A stretch of DNA of 64,000 nucleotides from Callipepla californica brunnescens (Eukaryota; Chordata; Aves; Galliformes; Odontophoridae). The stretch lies in the NCBI GenBank assembly GCA_023055505.1, contig JALIRH010000049.1, positions 124,001-188,000 of the forward strand, written 5' to 3'. The notes beneath the pieces were generated by a model that worked only from the letters and a program-made list of their open reading frames with translations, ran no database searches and had not been told where the DNA came from. The translations under genes were made by a program, and so were the position numbers. Of this stretch, positions 21,511 to 36,346 are shown one piece after another. Position 1 is the stretch's first letter; each line of letters opens with the position of its first letter.

Positions 21511-23801
21511 TTTACCCTAACCCTAATCCTAACACTAACTCTAACTTTATTCCTTACCCTAACACTAATCCAATCCCGAACCCTAACCCTAATCCTAGCC
21601 CTAACTCTAACTTTATTCGTAACCCTACCCCTAATCCAAACAATAACCCTTACCCTAATCAAACCCTATCCCTATTCCTAACCCTTACCCTAACCGTATC
21701 ACAATCCCTATCCTAACTCTTACCATAACCCAAACCCTAACCTAACCCTAACCCTAACCCTAACCCTATCCCTAACCCCTACCCTAACCCTAACCCTACC
21801 CTAACCTTAACTCTACCCTAACCGTATCCCTACCCTAACCCTAACCCTAATCCTAGCCCTTACTCTAACTTTATTCCTAACCCTACCCCTGATCCAAACA
21901 CTAACCCTAACCTTAATGTAACCCTAACCCTATTCCTAACCCTTACCCTAACTGTATCCCATTCCCTATCCTAACTCTTACCATAACCCTAACCCTGATG
22001 CTAATGCTAACCCTAACCCTGAATCTAACCCTTACCCTAACCCTATCCCTTACCCAGAAGCTAACACTTAGCGTTGTACAATACCTAACCGTACCCTAAC
22101 CCTATCCCTAAACCTAAAAGGAACCCAAACTCTAACCCTAAATCTGTCCCTGAGCCTAACCTTCAACCTTACCCTAACCTTAACCCTAACCCTGTTCCAT
22201 TCTCTAAACATATCTGTAAGCATTACCTTCATCCTAACTCGAACTCTACCCTAACCCTATCCCTTTGACCCCAACACAAAACCCAGATTGAGCCTGACCC
22301 TAACCTAGGTAGCATCAAGTGTATGTAGGGTGAATTTGAATTTTAGGGTCAAAGTTAAATTGTTAGTTTTAGGGTTAGGGTGAAGGATTGCTTTAGTTCT
22401 AGTATTAGGGTGTTTGGGGTTAGGGTTAGGGTAAGGATTTTGGAGTGGATTAGGTTTAGGGTCAGGTTTGGGGGAGTTTTGGGGTTAGGGTTAGATTTAG
22501 GATTAGGGTTAGCAAAAAAGTTGTTTTAGTTTTAGTTTAGGTTAGTGCTAGGATTAGGTTGAGTGTTCTTGTGAAGTTTAGGTTTAGGGTTAGGTTTAGG
22601 TTTAGATTGAGGTTTAGGGTAAGGAGTAGGGTTAATTTGACTTTTAGGGTCAGAGTAGAGTTAAGTCGTGTTAGGGTTAAGGTTAAGAACAGGATTCAGA
22701 TTCCAATTAGGTTTTGGGTTCCTACTAGGGATAGGCCTCAAATTAGTGTTAAGGTTAGGGTTAGGGTTAGGTATAGGGAAAGGGTTAGTGTTAAGGCCAG
22801 GGCAAGTGTATGGTTTAGGGTAAAGATTGGATTTAGGGTTAGGTTTAGATGTAGGTTTGGTTTGATCGTTAGGGTGTGAGAAGGCACCGGCCTTGGATTT
22901 CATTTGGAGATTGGGTAAGGTTTAGGAATAGGAATAACATTGGTGTTTAAAAGATGATTAGTGTTAGTATTAGGGATAGGGTTACGGTTAGAGTTTAGTT
23001 AGGGTTGTTAGTTTTAGAGTGAGGGATAGGGGTATGGTTTGGTCTAGTACTTGGGTTAGGGTTTGGGATAGTCCTAGCATTAGTGTTAGGGGTAGGGTTC
23101 CGTTAGGGTTGTGGTAATCTGATGCTAGGTGTCGGGATTAGGGTTGTGCTTAAATGTGGGTTTGGCTTGAGGGTCAGAGTTAGGGTTAGGGTAGAGTTAG
23201 AATTAGGGTAAGAGTTAGGATTAGGTTTAGGATTAGGATAAAGATTAGGTTAGGATTAGTGTTGGCTTTAGGGTTGTGTCTGGGAGAAGGGTTAGTGTTA
23301 GGGATAGACTTAGGGTAAGAGTAAGTGTTAGGAATAGGCATAGGTTTTGGGAAAGTTTCAGAGTTTGGACTGGATTTATGATTAGGGTTAGGGACAAAGA
23401 TTTTTTGAGATTTATGATTAGATTTAGGGAGAAAAGTAGGCTGACTTGTGGTGTTAGCAGTAGGTTTAGGTTTAGGTTTAGGTTTAGGATTCCATTTGTA
23501 TTTATTGATCGAGGTTGGGTTAGTTGGAGTGTAAAGGTCAGAGTAGGGTTAGGCCTTGGGATAGGGTTAAGGTTTGGAATAGGATTAGGATTCAAATGAT
23601 GTTACGGGTTGGTGTTAGGGTTAGGGAAAGGTTAGGATCAGGGTTGAGGTCAGGGTTAGGTATAGGAAAAGGGTTAGTGTTAGGGCTAGGGCAATTGGAA
23701 GGGTTAGGCTTAGGCTTAGATATTAGGGTTAGGTTTAGGCGGAGGTTTGGTTCGAGTGTCAGGGTGAGAGAAGGGGTAGGCCTGGGGTTTGGTTTTGGGT
23801 T

Positions 23802-23991
23802 ACATCATACAAATCATCCCATACATTAGCTGGGGTGGGAGGTGCAAGGAACAGCCAGCAAAGTGCTGAGTTCATTCCAATCAGAGGACCTGAAGATCGG
23901 GTAGCTACTATCAAACCGTTTGTGTTGCCAATTCCGATGATATTTATGGGGCCCTGATGTTATGGTTCAGTGGGGAGTCACTATCAAGTCC
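23802..23991. repeat. 190-bp spacer, copy 4
   Basis: Carries ATTAGCTGGGG, as in copies 2 and 5. Confidence 0.92.
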
Positions 23992-25797
23992 AAACCCAAT
24001 CCAAACCCCAAACCTACTCCTATTCCTAAACCTTATCTTAACCCTAAACCAAACCCAAACCCAAGGCCCTCCCCTTCTCTCAGCCTAACACTCAAACTAA
24101 CCTAAACCCGAAACTAACCCTACATTTATCCTAATCTTATCCATATTCTAAGGCCTAACCCTACTCTGACCAGAAAGCTCATGTTGTCTAAAATCTACCC
24201 CTTACCTAAAACCTAAATCGACAAAAAAACCTAACCCGAAACCTCAACCTAACTCTTCTCCTAACTAGAACACCAGCACTTCACCTTACCCTAACTGGAA
24301 ACCTAGGACTAAATCCTTACCTTGTCCAGAACCCTATTCCTAACCCAAACCAGAATTCTAACCTCTACCCTAACCAAAACCCTTCCCCTAAACCTAAACC
24401 TAATGCTACCCTCAACCAAACCCTAGCCCTAAATCCTACCCTAAAACCAACACCACGTTTAAGCTCAAACCTCAAGCCTCAAAGAAAGCATCAGATTACC
24501 GCAGATCTCACCTAACACTAACCCCAATCCAATCCCTACTACTAACCCCAAACCCAATCCAAACACCAAAACTATTCCTATTCCTAAACCTAACACTAAG
24601 CCAGAACCAAACCCAAGGCCTACCCCTTCTCTCAGCCTGACACTCAAACTAACCTAGATCTGAACGCAACGCTAAATCAAATACTAAAACTCACCCTTAG
24701 CCAAGGCCCTTTTAGGACCCTTCCCTGGTCCTAAAACTAAAGAGAACCCTACCCCTTCCACTAAACCTTCATCTACATCCCTAACCCTTACCCTAAACCT
24801 AAATCTACACCAAAACCTAACCCTAACCCTAACATGTCTTCTAACTGTAAAACTAACGCTTCACCTAACCCGAACTGAAACCCCAGGACTAAACCTTACC
24901 TAACAAACACCTAGCTATATTCCTAACCCTATCCTGAAACCTAACGTTAACCCTAACCCTAAAAACAACTTGGAACCAAACCCTAACCCTAACCTAACCC
25001 TTATCAGAACCCTAAATCTAATCCTAACCGTTACCTCAATTGAACTCCAATTCTTCCTGAAATCTAAATGGGACCTTAAAACCAACCCCAGATGGAAGCC
25101 CAACCCTAAACCTAACACAAAGCATTAGATTACCACAGCCATCACCTAACTCTAACCCCAGCCTTAACGCTAATACTATCCCAAACACTATTCCAATTCC
25201 TAAACCCAACACAAACCCAAAAACACAAAGCCTACAATTCTCACAGCCTAACACTGAAAGGAAACCTAAATCTTACCCTAACTCTAAAACTAATCCCAAG
25301 CATGACCACAATTTAAACTCTAAATCTACCTTCAAACTAAAGCTGACCCTAACACCAACCTCAAGCCCAACCCTAAGCCTAACACAAAGCATTAGATTAC
25401 CACAACGCTCACCTAACTTCTAACCCCCACCCTAACACTAATACTAAAGCAATCAGATTCCAAATACTAACCCAATTCCTATTCTGAAACCCAAAACTAT
25501 TCCAAAAACAAACCCAAGGCCTAACCTTTCTCTCACCCTAACAATCAAAGAAAACCTATTCCTAAACCTAATCCTAAATCTAGTCCTAACCCTAACCCTC
25601 ACCCTTAATCTAACCCCAACCCCCACCCAGAAGCTAACACTTAGCATTGTACAATACCTAAACGTACCCCTAATCCTTATCACTAAACCTAAAAGGAACC
25701 TGAAACATAGTGCTAAATCCGAACCCTAACCCTGAAGACTAACGCTAACAATGAACCAATTCCTATACCTTTTCCTTCCTCCAAATTGATTCCTAGC

Positions 25798-26318
25798 ACT
25801 AACCCTAACCCTACATTAACCCTATCCTAACCCTAACCCTAACCCTAGCCCTAAACTACATTAACCCTAACCCTAACCCTAACCCTAACCCTAAACCTAA
25901 ACCTAAACCTAACCCTAACCCTAACCCTAATTCCTAACCCTTACCTTAACTGTATCACAATCCCTATCCTAATTCTTACCCTAACCCTAACCCTTACCTA
26001 ACCCTAACCCTAACCCTAACCCTAACCCTAACCCTAACCCTAACCCTAACCCTAACCCTAACCCTAACTCTAACCTTAACCCTAACCCTAATCCTAACCC
26101 TAACCCTAACCCTAATCATAACCCTAACCCTAACCCTAACCCTAATTCCTAACCCTTACCTTAACTGTATCACAATCCCTATCCTAATTCTTATCCTAAC
26201 CCTAACCCTTACCCTAACCCTAGCCTAATCCAAACCCTAACCCTAACCATAACCCTAACCCTAACCCTAACCCTAACCCTAACCCTAACCCTAACCCTAA
26301 CCCTAACCCTAACCCTAC
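25798..26318. repeat. Hexamer core, unit 5 (521 bp, medium class)
   Basis: Largest of the medium cores. The size difference from units 7, 8, 10 and 12 lies in the uninterrupted runs, for example near 26000-26068 and 26250-26318. Confidence 0.88.
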
Positions 26319-28609
26319 TTTACCCTAACCCTAATCCTAACACTAACTCTAACTTTATTCCTTACCCTAACACTAATCCAATCCCGAACCGTAACCCTAA
26401 TCCTAGCCCTAACTCTAACTTTATTCGTAACCCTACCCCTAATCCAAACAATAACCCTTACCCTAATCAAACCCTATCCCTATTCCTAACCCTTACCCTA
26501 ACCGTATCACAATCCCTATCCTAACTCTTACCATAACCCAAACCCTAACCTAACCCTAACCCTAACCCTAACCCTATCCCTAACCCCTACCCTAACCCTA
26601 ACCCTACCCTAACCTTAACTCTACCCTAACCGTATCCCTACCCTAACCCTAACCCTAATCCTAGCCCTTACTCTAACTTTATTCCTAACCCTACCCCTGA
26701 TCCAAACACTAACCCTAACCTTAATGTAACCCTAACCCTATTCCTAACCCTTACCCTAACTGTATCCCATTCCCTATCCTAACTCTTACCATAACCCTAA
26801 CCCTGATGCTAATGCTAACCCTAACCCTGAATCTAACCCTTACCCTAACCCTATCCCTTACCCAGAAGCTAACACTTAGCGTTGTACAATACCTAACCGT
26901 ACCCTAACCCTATCCCTAAACCTAAAAGGAACCCAAACTCTAACCCTAAATCTGTCCCTGAGCCTAACCTTCAACCTTACCCTAACCTTAACCCTAACCC
27001 TGTTCCATTCTCTAAACATATCTGTAAGCATTACCTTCATCCTAACTCGAACTCTACCCTAACCCTATCCCTTTGACCCCAACACAAAACCCAGATTGAG
27101 CCTGACCCTAACCTAGGTAGCATCAAGTGTATGTAGGGTGAATTTGAGTTTTAGGGTCAAAGTTAAATTGTTAGTTTTAGGGTTAGGGTGAAGGATTGCT
27201 TTAGTTCTAGTATTAGGGTGTTTGGGGTTAGGGTTAGGGTAAGGATTTTGGAGTGGATTAGGTTTAGGGTCAGGTTTGGGGGAGTTTTGGGGTTAGGGTT
27301 AGATTTAGGATTAGGGTTAGCAAAAAAGTTGTTTTAGTTTTAGTTTAGGTTAGTGCTAGGATTAGGTTGAGTGTTCTTGTGAAGTTTAGGTTTAGGGTTA
27401 GGTTTAGGTTTAGATTGAGGTTTAGGGTAAGGAGTAGGGTTCATTTGACTTTTAGGGTCAGAGTAGAGTTAAGTCGTGTTAGGGTTAAGGTTAAGAACAG
27501 GATTCAGATTCCAATTAGGTTTTGGGTTCCTACTAGGGATAGGCCTCAAATTAGTGTTAAGGTTAGGGTTAGGGTTAGGTATAGGGAAAGGGTTAGTGTT
27601 AAGGCCAGGGCAAGTGTATGGTTTAGGGTAAAGATTGGATTTAGGGTTAGGTTTAGATGTAGGTTTGGTTTGATCGTTAGGGTGTGAGAAGGCACCGGCC
27701 TTGGATTTCATTTGGAGATTGGGTAAGGTTTAGGAATAGGAATAACATTGGTGTTTAAAAGATGATTAGTGTTAGTATTAGGGATAGGGTTACGGTTAGA
27801 GTTTAGTTAGGGTTGTTAGTTTTAGAGTGAGGGATAGGGGTATGGTTTGGTCTAGTACTTGGGTTAGGGTTTGGGATAGTCATAGCATTAGTGTTAGGGT
27901 TAGGGTTCCGTTAGGGTTGTGGTAATCTGATGCTAGGTGTCGGGATTAGGGTTGTGCTTAAATGTGGGTTTGGCTTGAGGGTCAGAGTTAGGGTTAGGGT
28001 AGAGTTAGAATTAGGGTAAGAGTTAGGATTAGGTTTAGGATTAGGATAAAGATTAGGTTAGGATTAGTGTTGGCTTTAGGGTTGTGTCTGGGAGAAGGGT
28101 TAGTGTTAGGGATAGACTTAGGGTAAGAGTAAGTGTTAAGAATAGGCATAGGTTTTGGGAAAGTTTCAGAGTTTGGACTGGATTTATGATTAGGGTTAGG
28201 GACAAAGATTTTTTGAGATTTATGATTAGATTTAGGGAGAAAAGTAGGCTGACTTGTGGTGTTAGCAGTAGGTTTAGGTTTAGGTTTAGGTTTAGGATTC
28301 CATTTGTATTTATTGATCGAGGTTGGGTTAGTTGGAGTGTAAAGGTCAGAGTAGGGTTAGGCCTTGGGATAGGGTTAAGGTTTGGAATAGGATTAGGATT
28401 CAAATGATGTTACGGGTTGGTGTTAGGGTTAGGGAAAGGTTAGGATCAGGGTTGAGGTCAGGGTTAGGTATAGGAAAAGGGTTAGTGTTAGGGCTAGGGC
28501 AATTGGAAGGGTTAGGCTTAGGCTTAGATATTAGGGTTAGGTTTAGGCGGAGGTTTGGTTCGAGTGTCAGGGTGAGAGAAGGGGTAGGCCTGGGGTTTGG
28601 TTTTGGGTT

Positions 28610-28799
28610 ACATCATACAAATCATCCCATACATTAGCTGGGGTGGGAGGTGCAAGGAACAGCCAGCAAAGTGCTGAGTTCATTCCAATCAGAGGACCTG
28701 AAGATCGGGTAGCTACTATCAAACCGTTTGTGTTGCCAATTCCGATGATATTTATGGGGCCCTGATGTTATGGTTCAGTGGGGAGTCACTATCAAGTCC
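28610..28799. repeat. 190-bp spacer, copy 5
   Basis: Carries ATTAGCTGGGG; this is the last copy with that state. Confidence 0.92.
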
Positions 28800-30611
28800 A
28801 AACCCAATCCAAACCCCAAACCTACTCCTATTCCTAAACCTTATCTTAACCCTAAACCAAACCCAAACCCAAGGCCCTCCCCTTCTCTCAGCCTAACACT
28901 CAAACTAACCTAAACCCGAAACTAACCCTACATTTATCCTAATCTTATCCATATTCTAAGGCCTAACCCTACTCTGACCAGAAAGCTCATGTTGTCTAAA
29001 ATCTACCCCTTACCTAAAACCTAAATCGACAAAAAAACCTAACCCGAAACCTCAACCTAACTCTTCTCCTAACTAGAACACCAGCACTTCACCTTACCCT
29101 AACTGGAAACCTAGGACTAAATCCTTACCTTGTCCAGAACCCTATTCCTAACCCAAACCAGAATTCTAACCTCTACCCTAACCAAAACCCTTCCCCTAAA
29201 CCTAAACCTAATGCTACCCTCAACCAAACCCTAGCCCTAAATCCTACCCTAAAACCAACACCACGTTTAAGCTCAAACCTCAAGCCTCAAAGAAAGCATC
29301 AGATTACCGCAGATCTCACCTAACACTAACCCCAATCCAATCCCTACTACTAACCCCAAACCCAATCCAAACACCAAAACTATTCCTATTCCTAAACCTA
29401 ACACTAAGCCAGAACCAAACCCAAGGCCTACCCCTTCTCTCAGCCTGACACTCAAACTAACCTAGATCTGAACGCAACGCTAAATCAAATACTAAAACTC
29501 ACCCTTAGCCAAGGCCCTTTTAGGACCCTTCCCTGGTCCTAAAACTAAAGAGAACCCTACCCCTTCCACTAAACCTTCATCTACATCCCTAACCCTTACC
29601 CTAAACCTAAATCTACACCAAAACCTAACCCTAACCCTAACATGTCTTCTAACTGTAAAACTAACGCTTCACCTAACCCGAACTGAAACCCCAGGACTAA
29701 ACCTTACCTAACAAACACCAAGCTATATTCCTAACCCTATCCTGAAACCTAACGTTAACCCTAACCCTAAAAACAACTTGGAACCAAACCCTAACCCTAA
29801 CCTAACCCTTATCAGAACCCTAAATCTAATCCTAACCGTTACCTCAATTGAACTCCAATTCTTCCTGAAATCTAAATGGGACCTTAAAACCAACCCCAGA
29901 TGGAAGCCCAACCCTAAACCTAACACAAAGCATTAGATTACCACAGCCATCACCTAACTCTAACCCCAGCCTTAACGCTAATACTATCCCAAACACTATT
30001 CCAATTCCTAAACCCAACACAAACCCAAAAACACAAAGCCTACAATTCTCACAGCCTAACACTGAAAGGAAACCTAAATCTTACCCTAACTCTAAAACTA
30101 ATCCCAAGCATGACCACAATTTAAACTCTAAATCTACCTTCAAACTAAAGCTGACCCTAACACCAACCTCAAGTAAAAGCCCAACCCTAAGCCTAACACA
30201 AAGCATTAGATTACCACAACGCTCACCTAACTTCTAACCCCCACCCTAACACTAATACTAAAGCAATCAGATTCCAAATACTAACCCAATTCCTATTCTG
30301 AAACCCAAAACTATTCCAAAAACAAACCCAAGGCCTAACCTTTCTCTCACCCTAACAATCAAAGAAAACCTATTCCTAAACCTAATCCTAAATCTAGTCC
30401 TAACCCTAACCCTCACCCTTAATCAAACCCCAACCCCCACCCAGAAGCTAACACTTAGCATTGTACAATACCTAAACGTACCCCTAATCCTTATCACTAA
30501 ACCTAAAAGGAACCTGAAACATAGTGCTAAATCCGAACCTTAACCCTGAAGACTAACGCTAACAATGAACCAATTCCTATACCTTTTCCTTCCTCCAAAT
30601 TGATTCCTAGC

Positions 30612-31556
30612 ACTAACCCTAACCCTACATTAACCCTATCCTAACCCTAACCCTAACCCTAGCCCTAAACTACATTAACCCTAACCCTAACCCTAACCCT
30701 AACCCTAGCCCTAACCTAACTCTAACCCTAACCCTAACCCTAAACCTAATGCTAACCCTTACCCTATCCTAACCCTAACCCTACCATACCCTAACCCTAA
30801 CCTACCCTAACACTAACCCTAACCCTAACCCTAAACCTAAACCTAAACCTAAACCTAACCCTAACCCTAACCCTAATTCCTAACCCTTACCTTAACTGTA
30901 TCACAATCCCTATCATAATTCTTACCCTAACCTTAACCCTTACATAACCCTAACCCTAACCCTAACCCTAACCCTAACCCTAATCTCAACCCTAACCCTA
31001 ACACTAACCCTAACCCTAATCCTAACCCTAACCCTAACTCTAATTCCTAACCCTTACCTTAACTGTATCACAATCCCTATCCTAATTCTTACCCTAACCC
31101 TAACCCTTACCTAACACTAACCCTAACCCTAACCCTAACCTCAACCCTAACCCTAACACTAACCCTAACCCTAATTTTACCCTAACCCTAAGCATACCCT
31201 AACCCTAACCCTAACCATAACCCTAACCCTAACCCCAACCCTAACCTAACCCTAACCCTAACCCTAACCCTAACCCTAACTCTACCCTAACCCTAACCCT
31301 AACCCTAACCCTAACCCTAACCCTAACCCTAACCCTAACAATAAATTTAACCTTAACCCTAACCCTAACCCTAACCCTACCCTAACCCTAACCCTAACCC
31401 TAACCCTAACCCTAACCCTACCCTAACACTAACCCTAGCCCTAACCCTAACCCTAACCCTTACCCTAACCCTAGCCTAACACAAACCCTAACCCTAACCC
31501 TACCCTAAACCTAACCCTAACCCTAACCCTAACCCTAACCCTAACCCTAACCCTAC
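30612..31556. repeat. Hexamer core, unit 6 (945 bp, long class)
   Basis: Long core with both cassette copies (near 30876 and 31045), an ATTTTACCCTAACCCTAAGC stretch near 31172 and a single AATAAATTTAACC interruption near 31340. Confidence 0.88.
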
Positions 31557-33847
31557 TTTACCCTAACCCTAATCCTAACACTAACTCTAACTTTATTCCT
31601 TACCCTAACACTAATCCAATCCCGAACCCTAACCCTAATCCTAGCCCTAACTCTAACTTTATACGTAACCCTACCCCTAATCCAAACAATAACCCTTACC
31701 CTAATCAAACCCTATCCCTATTCCTAACCCTTACCCTAACCGTATCACAATCCCTATCCTAACTCTTACCATAACCCAAACCCTAACCTAACCCTAACCC
31801 TAACCCTAACCCTATCCCTAACCCCTACCCTAACCCTAACCCTACCCTAACCTTAACTCTACCCTAACCGTATCCCTACCCTAACCCTAACCCTAATCCT
31901 AGCCCTTACTCTAACTTTATTCCTAACCCTACCCCTGATCCAAACACTAACCCTAACCTTAATGTAACCCTAACCCTATTCCTAACCCTTACCCTAACTG
32001 TATCCCATTCCCTATCCTAACTCTTACCATAACCCTAACCCTGATGCTAATGCTAACCCTAACCCTGAATCTAACCCTTACCCTAACCCTATCCCTTACC
32101 CAGAAGCTAACACTTAGCGTTGTACAATACCTAACCGTACCCTAACCCTATCCCTAAACCTAAAAGGAACCCAAACTCTAACCCTAAATCTGTCCCTGAG
32201 CCTAACCTTCAACCTTACCCTAACCTTAACCCTAACCCTGTTCCATTCTCTAAACATATCTGTAAGCATTACCTTCATCCTAACTCAAACTCTACCCTAA
32301 CCCTATCCCTTTGACCCCAACACAAAACCCAGATTGAGCCTGACCCTAACCTAGGTAGCATAAAGTGTATGTAGGGTGAATTTGAGTTTTAGGGTCAAAG
32401 TTAAATTGTTAGTTTTAGGGTTAGGGTGAAGGATTGCTTTAGTTCTAGTATTAGGGTGTTTGGGGTTAGGGTTAGGGTAAGGATTTTGGAGTGGATTAGG
32501 TTTAGGGTCAGGTTTGGGGGAGTTTTGGGGTTAGGGTTAGATTTAGGATTAGGGTTAGCAAAAAAGTTGTTTTAGTTTTAGTTTAGGTTAGTGCTAGGAT
32601 TAGGTTGAGTGTTCTTGTGAAGTTTAGGTTTAGGGTTAGGTTTAGGTTTAGATTGAGGTTTAGGGTAAGGAGTAGGGTTAATTTGACTTTTAGGGTCAGA
32701 GTAGAGTTAAGTCGTGTTAGGGTTAAGGTTAAGAACAGGATTCAGATTCCAATTAGGTTTTGGGTTCCTACTAGGGATAGGCCTCAAATTAGTGTTAAGG
32801 TTAGGGTTAGGGTTAGGTATAGGGAAAGGGTTAGTGTTAAGGCCAGGGCAAGTGTATGGTTTAGGGTAAAGATTGGATTTAGGGTTAGGTTTAGATGTAG
32901 GTTTGGTTTGATCGTTAGGGTGTGAGAAGGCACCGGCCTTGGATTTCATTTGGAGATTGGGTAAGGTTTAGGAATAGGAATAACATTGGTGTTTAAAAGA
33001 TGATTAGTGTTAGTATTAGGGAGAGGGTTACGGTTAGAGTTTAGTTAGGGTTGTTAGTTTTAGAGTGAGGGATAGGGGTATGGTTTGGTCTAGTACTTGG
33101 GTTAGGGTTTGGGATAGTCCTAGCATTAGTGTTAGGGGTAGGGTTCCGTTAGGGTTGTGGTAATCTGATGCTAGGTGTCGGGATTAGGGTTGTGCTTAAA
33201 TGTGGGTTTGGCTTGAGGGTCAGAGTTAGGGTTAGGGTAGAGTTAGAATTAGGGTAAGAGTTAGGATTAGGTTTAGGATTAGGATAAAGATTAGGTTAGG
33301 ATTAGTGTTGGCTTTAGGGTTGTGTCTGGGAGAAGGGTTAGTGTTAGGGATAGACTTAGGGTAAGAGTAAGTGTTAGGAATAGGCATAGGTTTTGGGAAA
33401 GTTTCAGAGTTTGGACTGGATTTATGATTAGGGTTAGGGACAAAGATTTTTTGAGATTTATGATTAGATTTAGGGAGAAAAGTAGGCTGACTTGTGGTGT
33501 TAGCAGTAGGTTTAGGTTTAGGTTTAGGTTTAGGATTCCATTTGTATTTATTGATCGAGGTTGGGTTAGTTGGAGTGTAAAGGTCAGAGTAGGGTTAGGC
33601 CTTGGGATAGGGTTAAGGTTTGGAATAGGATTAGGATTCAAATGATGTTACGGGTTGGTGTTAGGGTTAGGGAAAGGTTAGGATCAGGGTTGAGGTCAGG
33701 GTTAGGTATAGGAAAAGGGTTAGTGTTAGGGCTAGGGCAATTGGAAGGGTTAGGCTTAGGCTTAGATATTAGGGTTAGGTTTAGGCGGAGGTTTGGTTCG
33801 AGTGTCAGGGTGAGAGAAGGGGTAGGCCTGGGGTTTGGTTTTGGGTT

Positions 33848-34037
33848 ACATCATACAAATCATCCCATACATTAGGTGGGGTGGGAGGTGCAAGGAACAG
33901 CCAGCAAAGTGCTGAGTTCATTCCAATCAGAGGACCTGAAGATCGGGTAGCTACTATCAAACCGTTTGTGTTGCCAATTCCGATGATATTTATGGGGCCC
34001 TGATGTTATGGTTCAGTGGGGAGTCACTATCAAGTCC
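33848..34037. repeat. 190-bp spacer, copy 6
   Basis: ATTAGGTGGGG state; otherwise as copy 1. Confidence 0.92.
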
Positions 34038-35849
34038 AAACCCAATCCAAACCCCAAACCTACTCCTATTCCTAAACCTTATCTTAACCCTAAACCAAAC
34101 CCAAACCCAAGGCCCTCCCCTTCTCTCAGCCTAACACTCAAACTAACCTAAACCCGAAACTAACCCTACATTTATCCTAATCTTATCCATATTCTAAGGC
34201 CTAACCCTACTCTGACCAGAAAGCTCATGTTGTCTAAAATCTACCCCTTACCTAAAACCTAAATCGACAAAAAAACCTAACCCGAAACCTCAACCTAACT
34301 CTTCTCCTAACTAGAACACCAGCACTTCACCTTACCCTAACTGGAAACCTAGGACTAAATCCTTACCTTGTCCAGAACCCTATTCCTAACCCAAACCAGA
34401 ATTCTAACCTCTACCCTAACCAAAACCCTTCCCCTAAACCTAAACCTAATGCTACCCTCAACCAAACCCTAGCCCTAAATCCTACCCTAAAACCAACACC
34501 ACGTTTAAGCTCAAACCTCAAGCCTCAAAGAAAGCATCAGATTACCGCAGATCTCACCTAACACTAACCCCAATCCAATCCCTACTACTAACCCCAAACC
34601 CAATCCAAACACCAAAACTATTCCTATTCCTAAACCTAACACTAAGCCAGAACCAAACCCAAGGCCTACCCCTTCTCTCAGCCTGACACTCAAACTAACC
34701 TAGATCTGAACGCAACGCTAAATCAAATACTAAAACTCACCCTTAGCCAAGGCCCTTTTAGGACCCTTCCCTGGTCCTAAAACTAAAGAGAACCCTACCC
34801 CTTCCACTAAACCTTCATCTACATCCCTAACCCTTACCCTAAACCTAAATCTACACCAAAACCTAACCCTAACCCTAACATGTCTTCTAACTGTAAAACT
34901 AACGCTTCACCTAACCCGAACTGAAACCCCAGGACTAAACCTTACCTAACAAACACCAAGCTATATTCCTAACCCTATCCTGAAACCTAACGTTAACCCT
35001 AACCCTAAAAACAACTTGGAACCAAACCCTAACCCTAACCTAACCCTTATCAGAACCCTAAATCTAATCCTAACCGTTACCTCAATTGAACTCCAATTCT
35101 TCCTGAAATCTAAATGGGACCTTAAAACCAACCCCAGATGGAAGCCCAACCCTAAACCTAACACAAAGCATTAGATTACCACAGCCATCACCTAACTCTA
35201 ACCCCAGCCTTAACGCTAATACTATCCCAAACACTATTCCAATTCCTAAACCCAACACAAACCCAAAAACACAAAGCCTACAATTCTCACAGCCTAACAC
35301 TGAAAGGAAACCTAAATCTTACCCTAACTCTAAAACTAATCCCAAGCATGACCACAATTTAAACTCTAAATCTACCTTCAAACTAAAGCTGACCCTAACA
35401 CCAACCTCAAGTAAAAGCCCAACCCTAAGCCTAACACAAAGCATTAGATTACCACAACGCTCACCTAACTTCTAACCCCCACCCTAACACTAATACTAAA
35501 GCAATCAGATTCCAAATACTAACCCAATTCCTATTCTGAAACCCAAAACTATTCCAAAAACAAACCCAAGGCCTAACCTTTCTCTCACCCTAACAATCAA
35601 AGAAAACCTATTCCTAAACCTAATCCTAAATCTAGTCCTAACCCTAACCCTCACCCTTAATCTAACCCCAACCCCCACCCAGAAGCTAACACTTAGCATT
35701 GTACAATACCTAAACGTACCCCTAATCCTTATCACTAAACCTAAAAGGAACCTGAAACATAGTGCTAAATCCGAACCCTAACCCTGAAGACTAACGCTAA
35801 CAATGAACCAATTCCTATACCTTTTCCTTCCTCCAAATTGATTCCTAGC

Positions 35850-36346
35850 ACTAACCCTAACCCTACATTAACCCTATCCTAACCCTAACCCTAACCCTAG
35901 CCCTAAACTACATTAACCCTAACCCTAACCCTAACCCTAACCCTAAACCTAAACCTAAACCTAACCCTAACCCTAACCCTAATTCCTAACCCTTACCTTA
36001 ACTGTATCACAATCCCTATCCTAATTCTTACCCTAACCCTAACCCTTACCTAACCCTAACCCTAACCCTAACCCTAACCCTAACCCTAACCCTAACCCTA
36101 ACCCTAACCCTAACCCTAACTCTAACCTTAACCCTAACCCTAATCCTAACCCTAACCCTAACCCTAATCATAACCCTAACCCTAACCCTAACCCTAATTC
36201 CTAACCCTTACCTTAACTGTATCACAATCCCTATCCTAATTCTTATCCTAACCCTAACCCTTACCCTAACCCTAGCCTAATCCAAACCCTAACCCTAACC
36301 ATAACCCTAACCCTAACCCTAACCCTAACCCTAACCCTAACCCTAC
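35850..36346. repeat. Hexamer core, unit 7 (497 bp, medium class)
   Basis: Medium core with cassettes near 35981 and 36198. Its final run is shorter than in unit 5 by several hexamers. Confidence 0.88.

Larger units (their letters stand above)
19200..23991. repeat. Macrosatellite unit 4 (4,792 bp, medium core)
   Basis: Core 21012-21510, switch from 22303, spacer 23802-23991. Both indels are present, giving 4,293 non-core bp; the 6-bp insertion reads CAAGTAAAAGCCC near 20572. Private change: AATTTGAATTTTAGG near 22332. It shares GATAGTCCTAGC with units 6, 7 and 11. Confidence 0.95.
23992..28799. repeat. Macrosatellite unit 5 (4,808 bp, medium core)
   Basis: Core 25798-26318, switch from 27111, spacer 28610-28799. 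It has the 4-bp insertion only (4,287 non-core bp). It shares GTGTTAAGAATAGG (near 28134) and GTTAGGGTTAGGGTTCCG (near 27893) with unit 8, which lies 14,824 bp downstream. Confidence 0.95.
28800..34037. repeat. Macrosatellite unit 6 (5,238 bp, long core)
   Basis: Core 30612-31556 (945 bp), switch from 32349, spacer 33848-34037. Both indels are present. It shares TTAATCAAACCCC, CCGAACCTTAACCC and TTTATACGTAACC in its C arm with unit 9, 14.8 kb away, and GGGAGAGGGTTACGG in its G arm with unit 7. Confidence 0.95.
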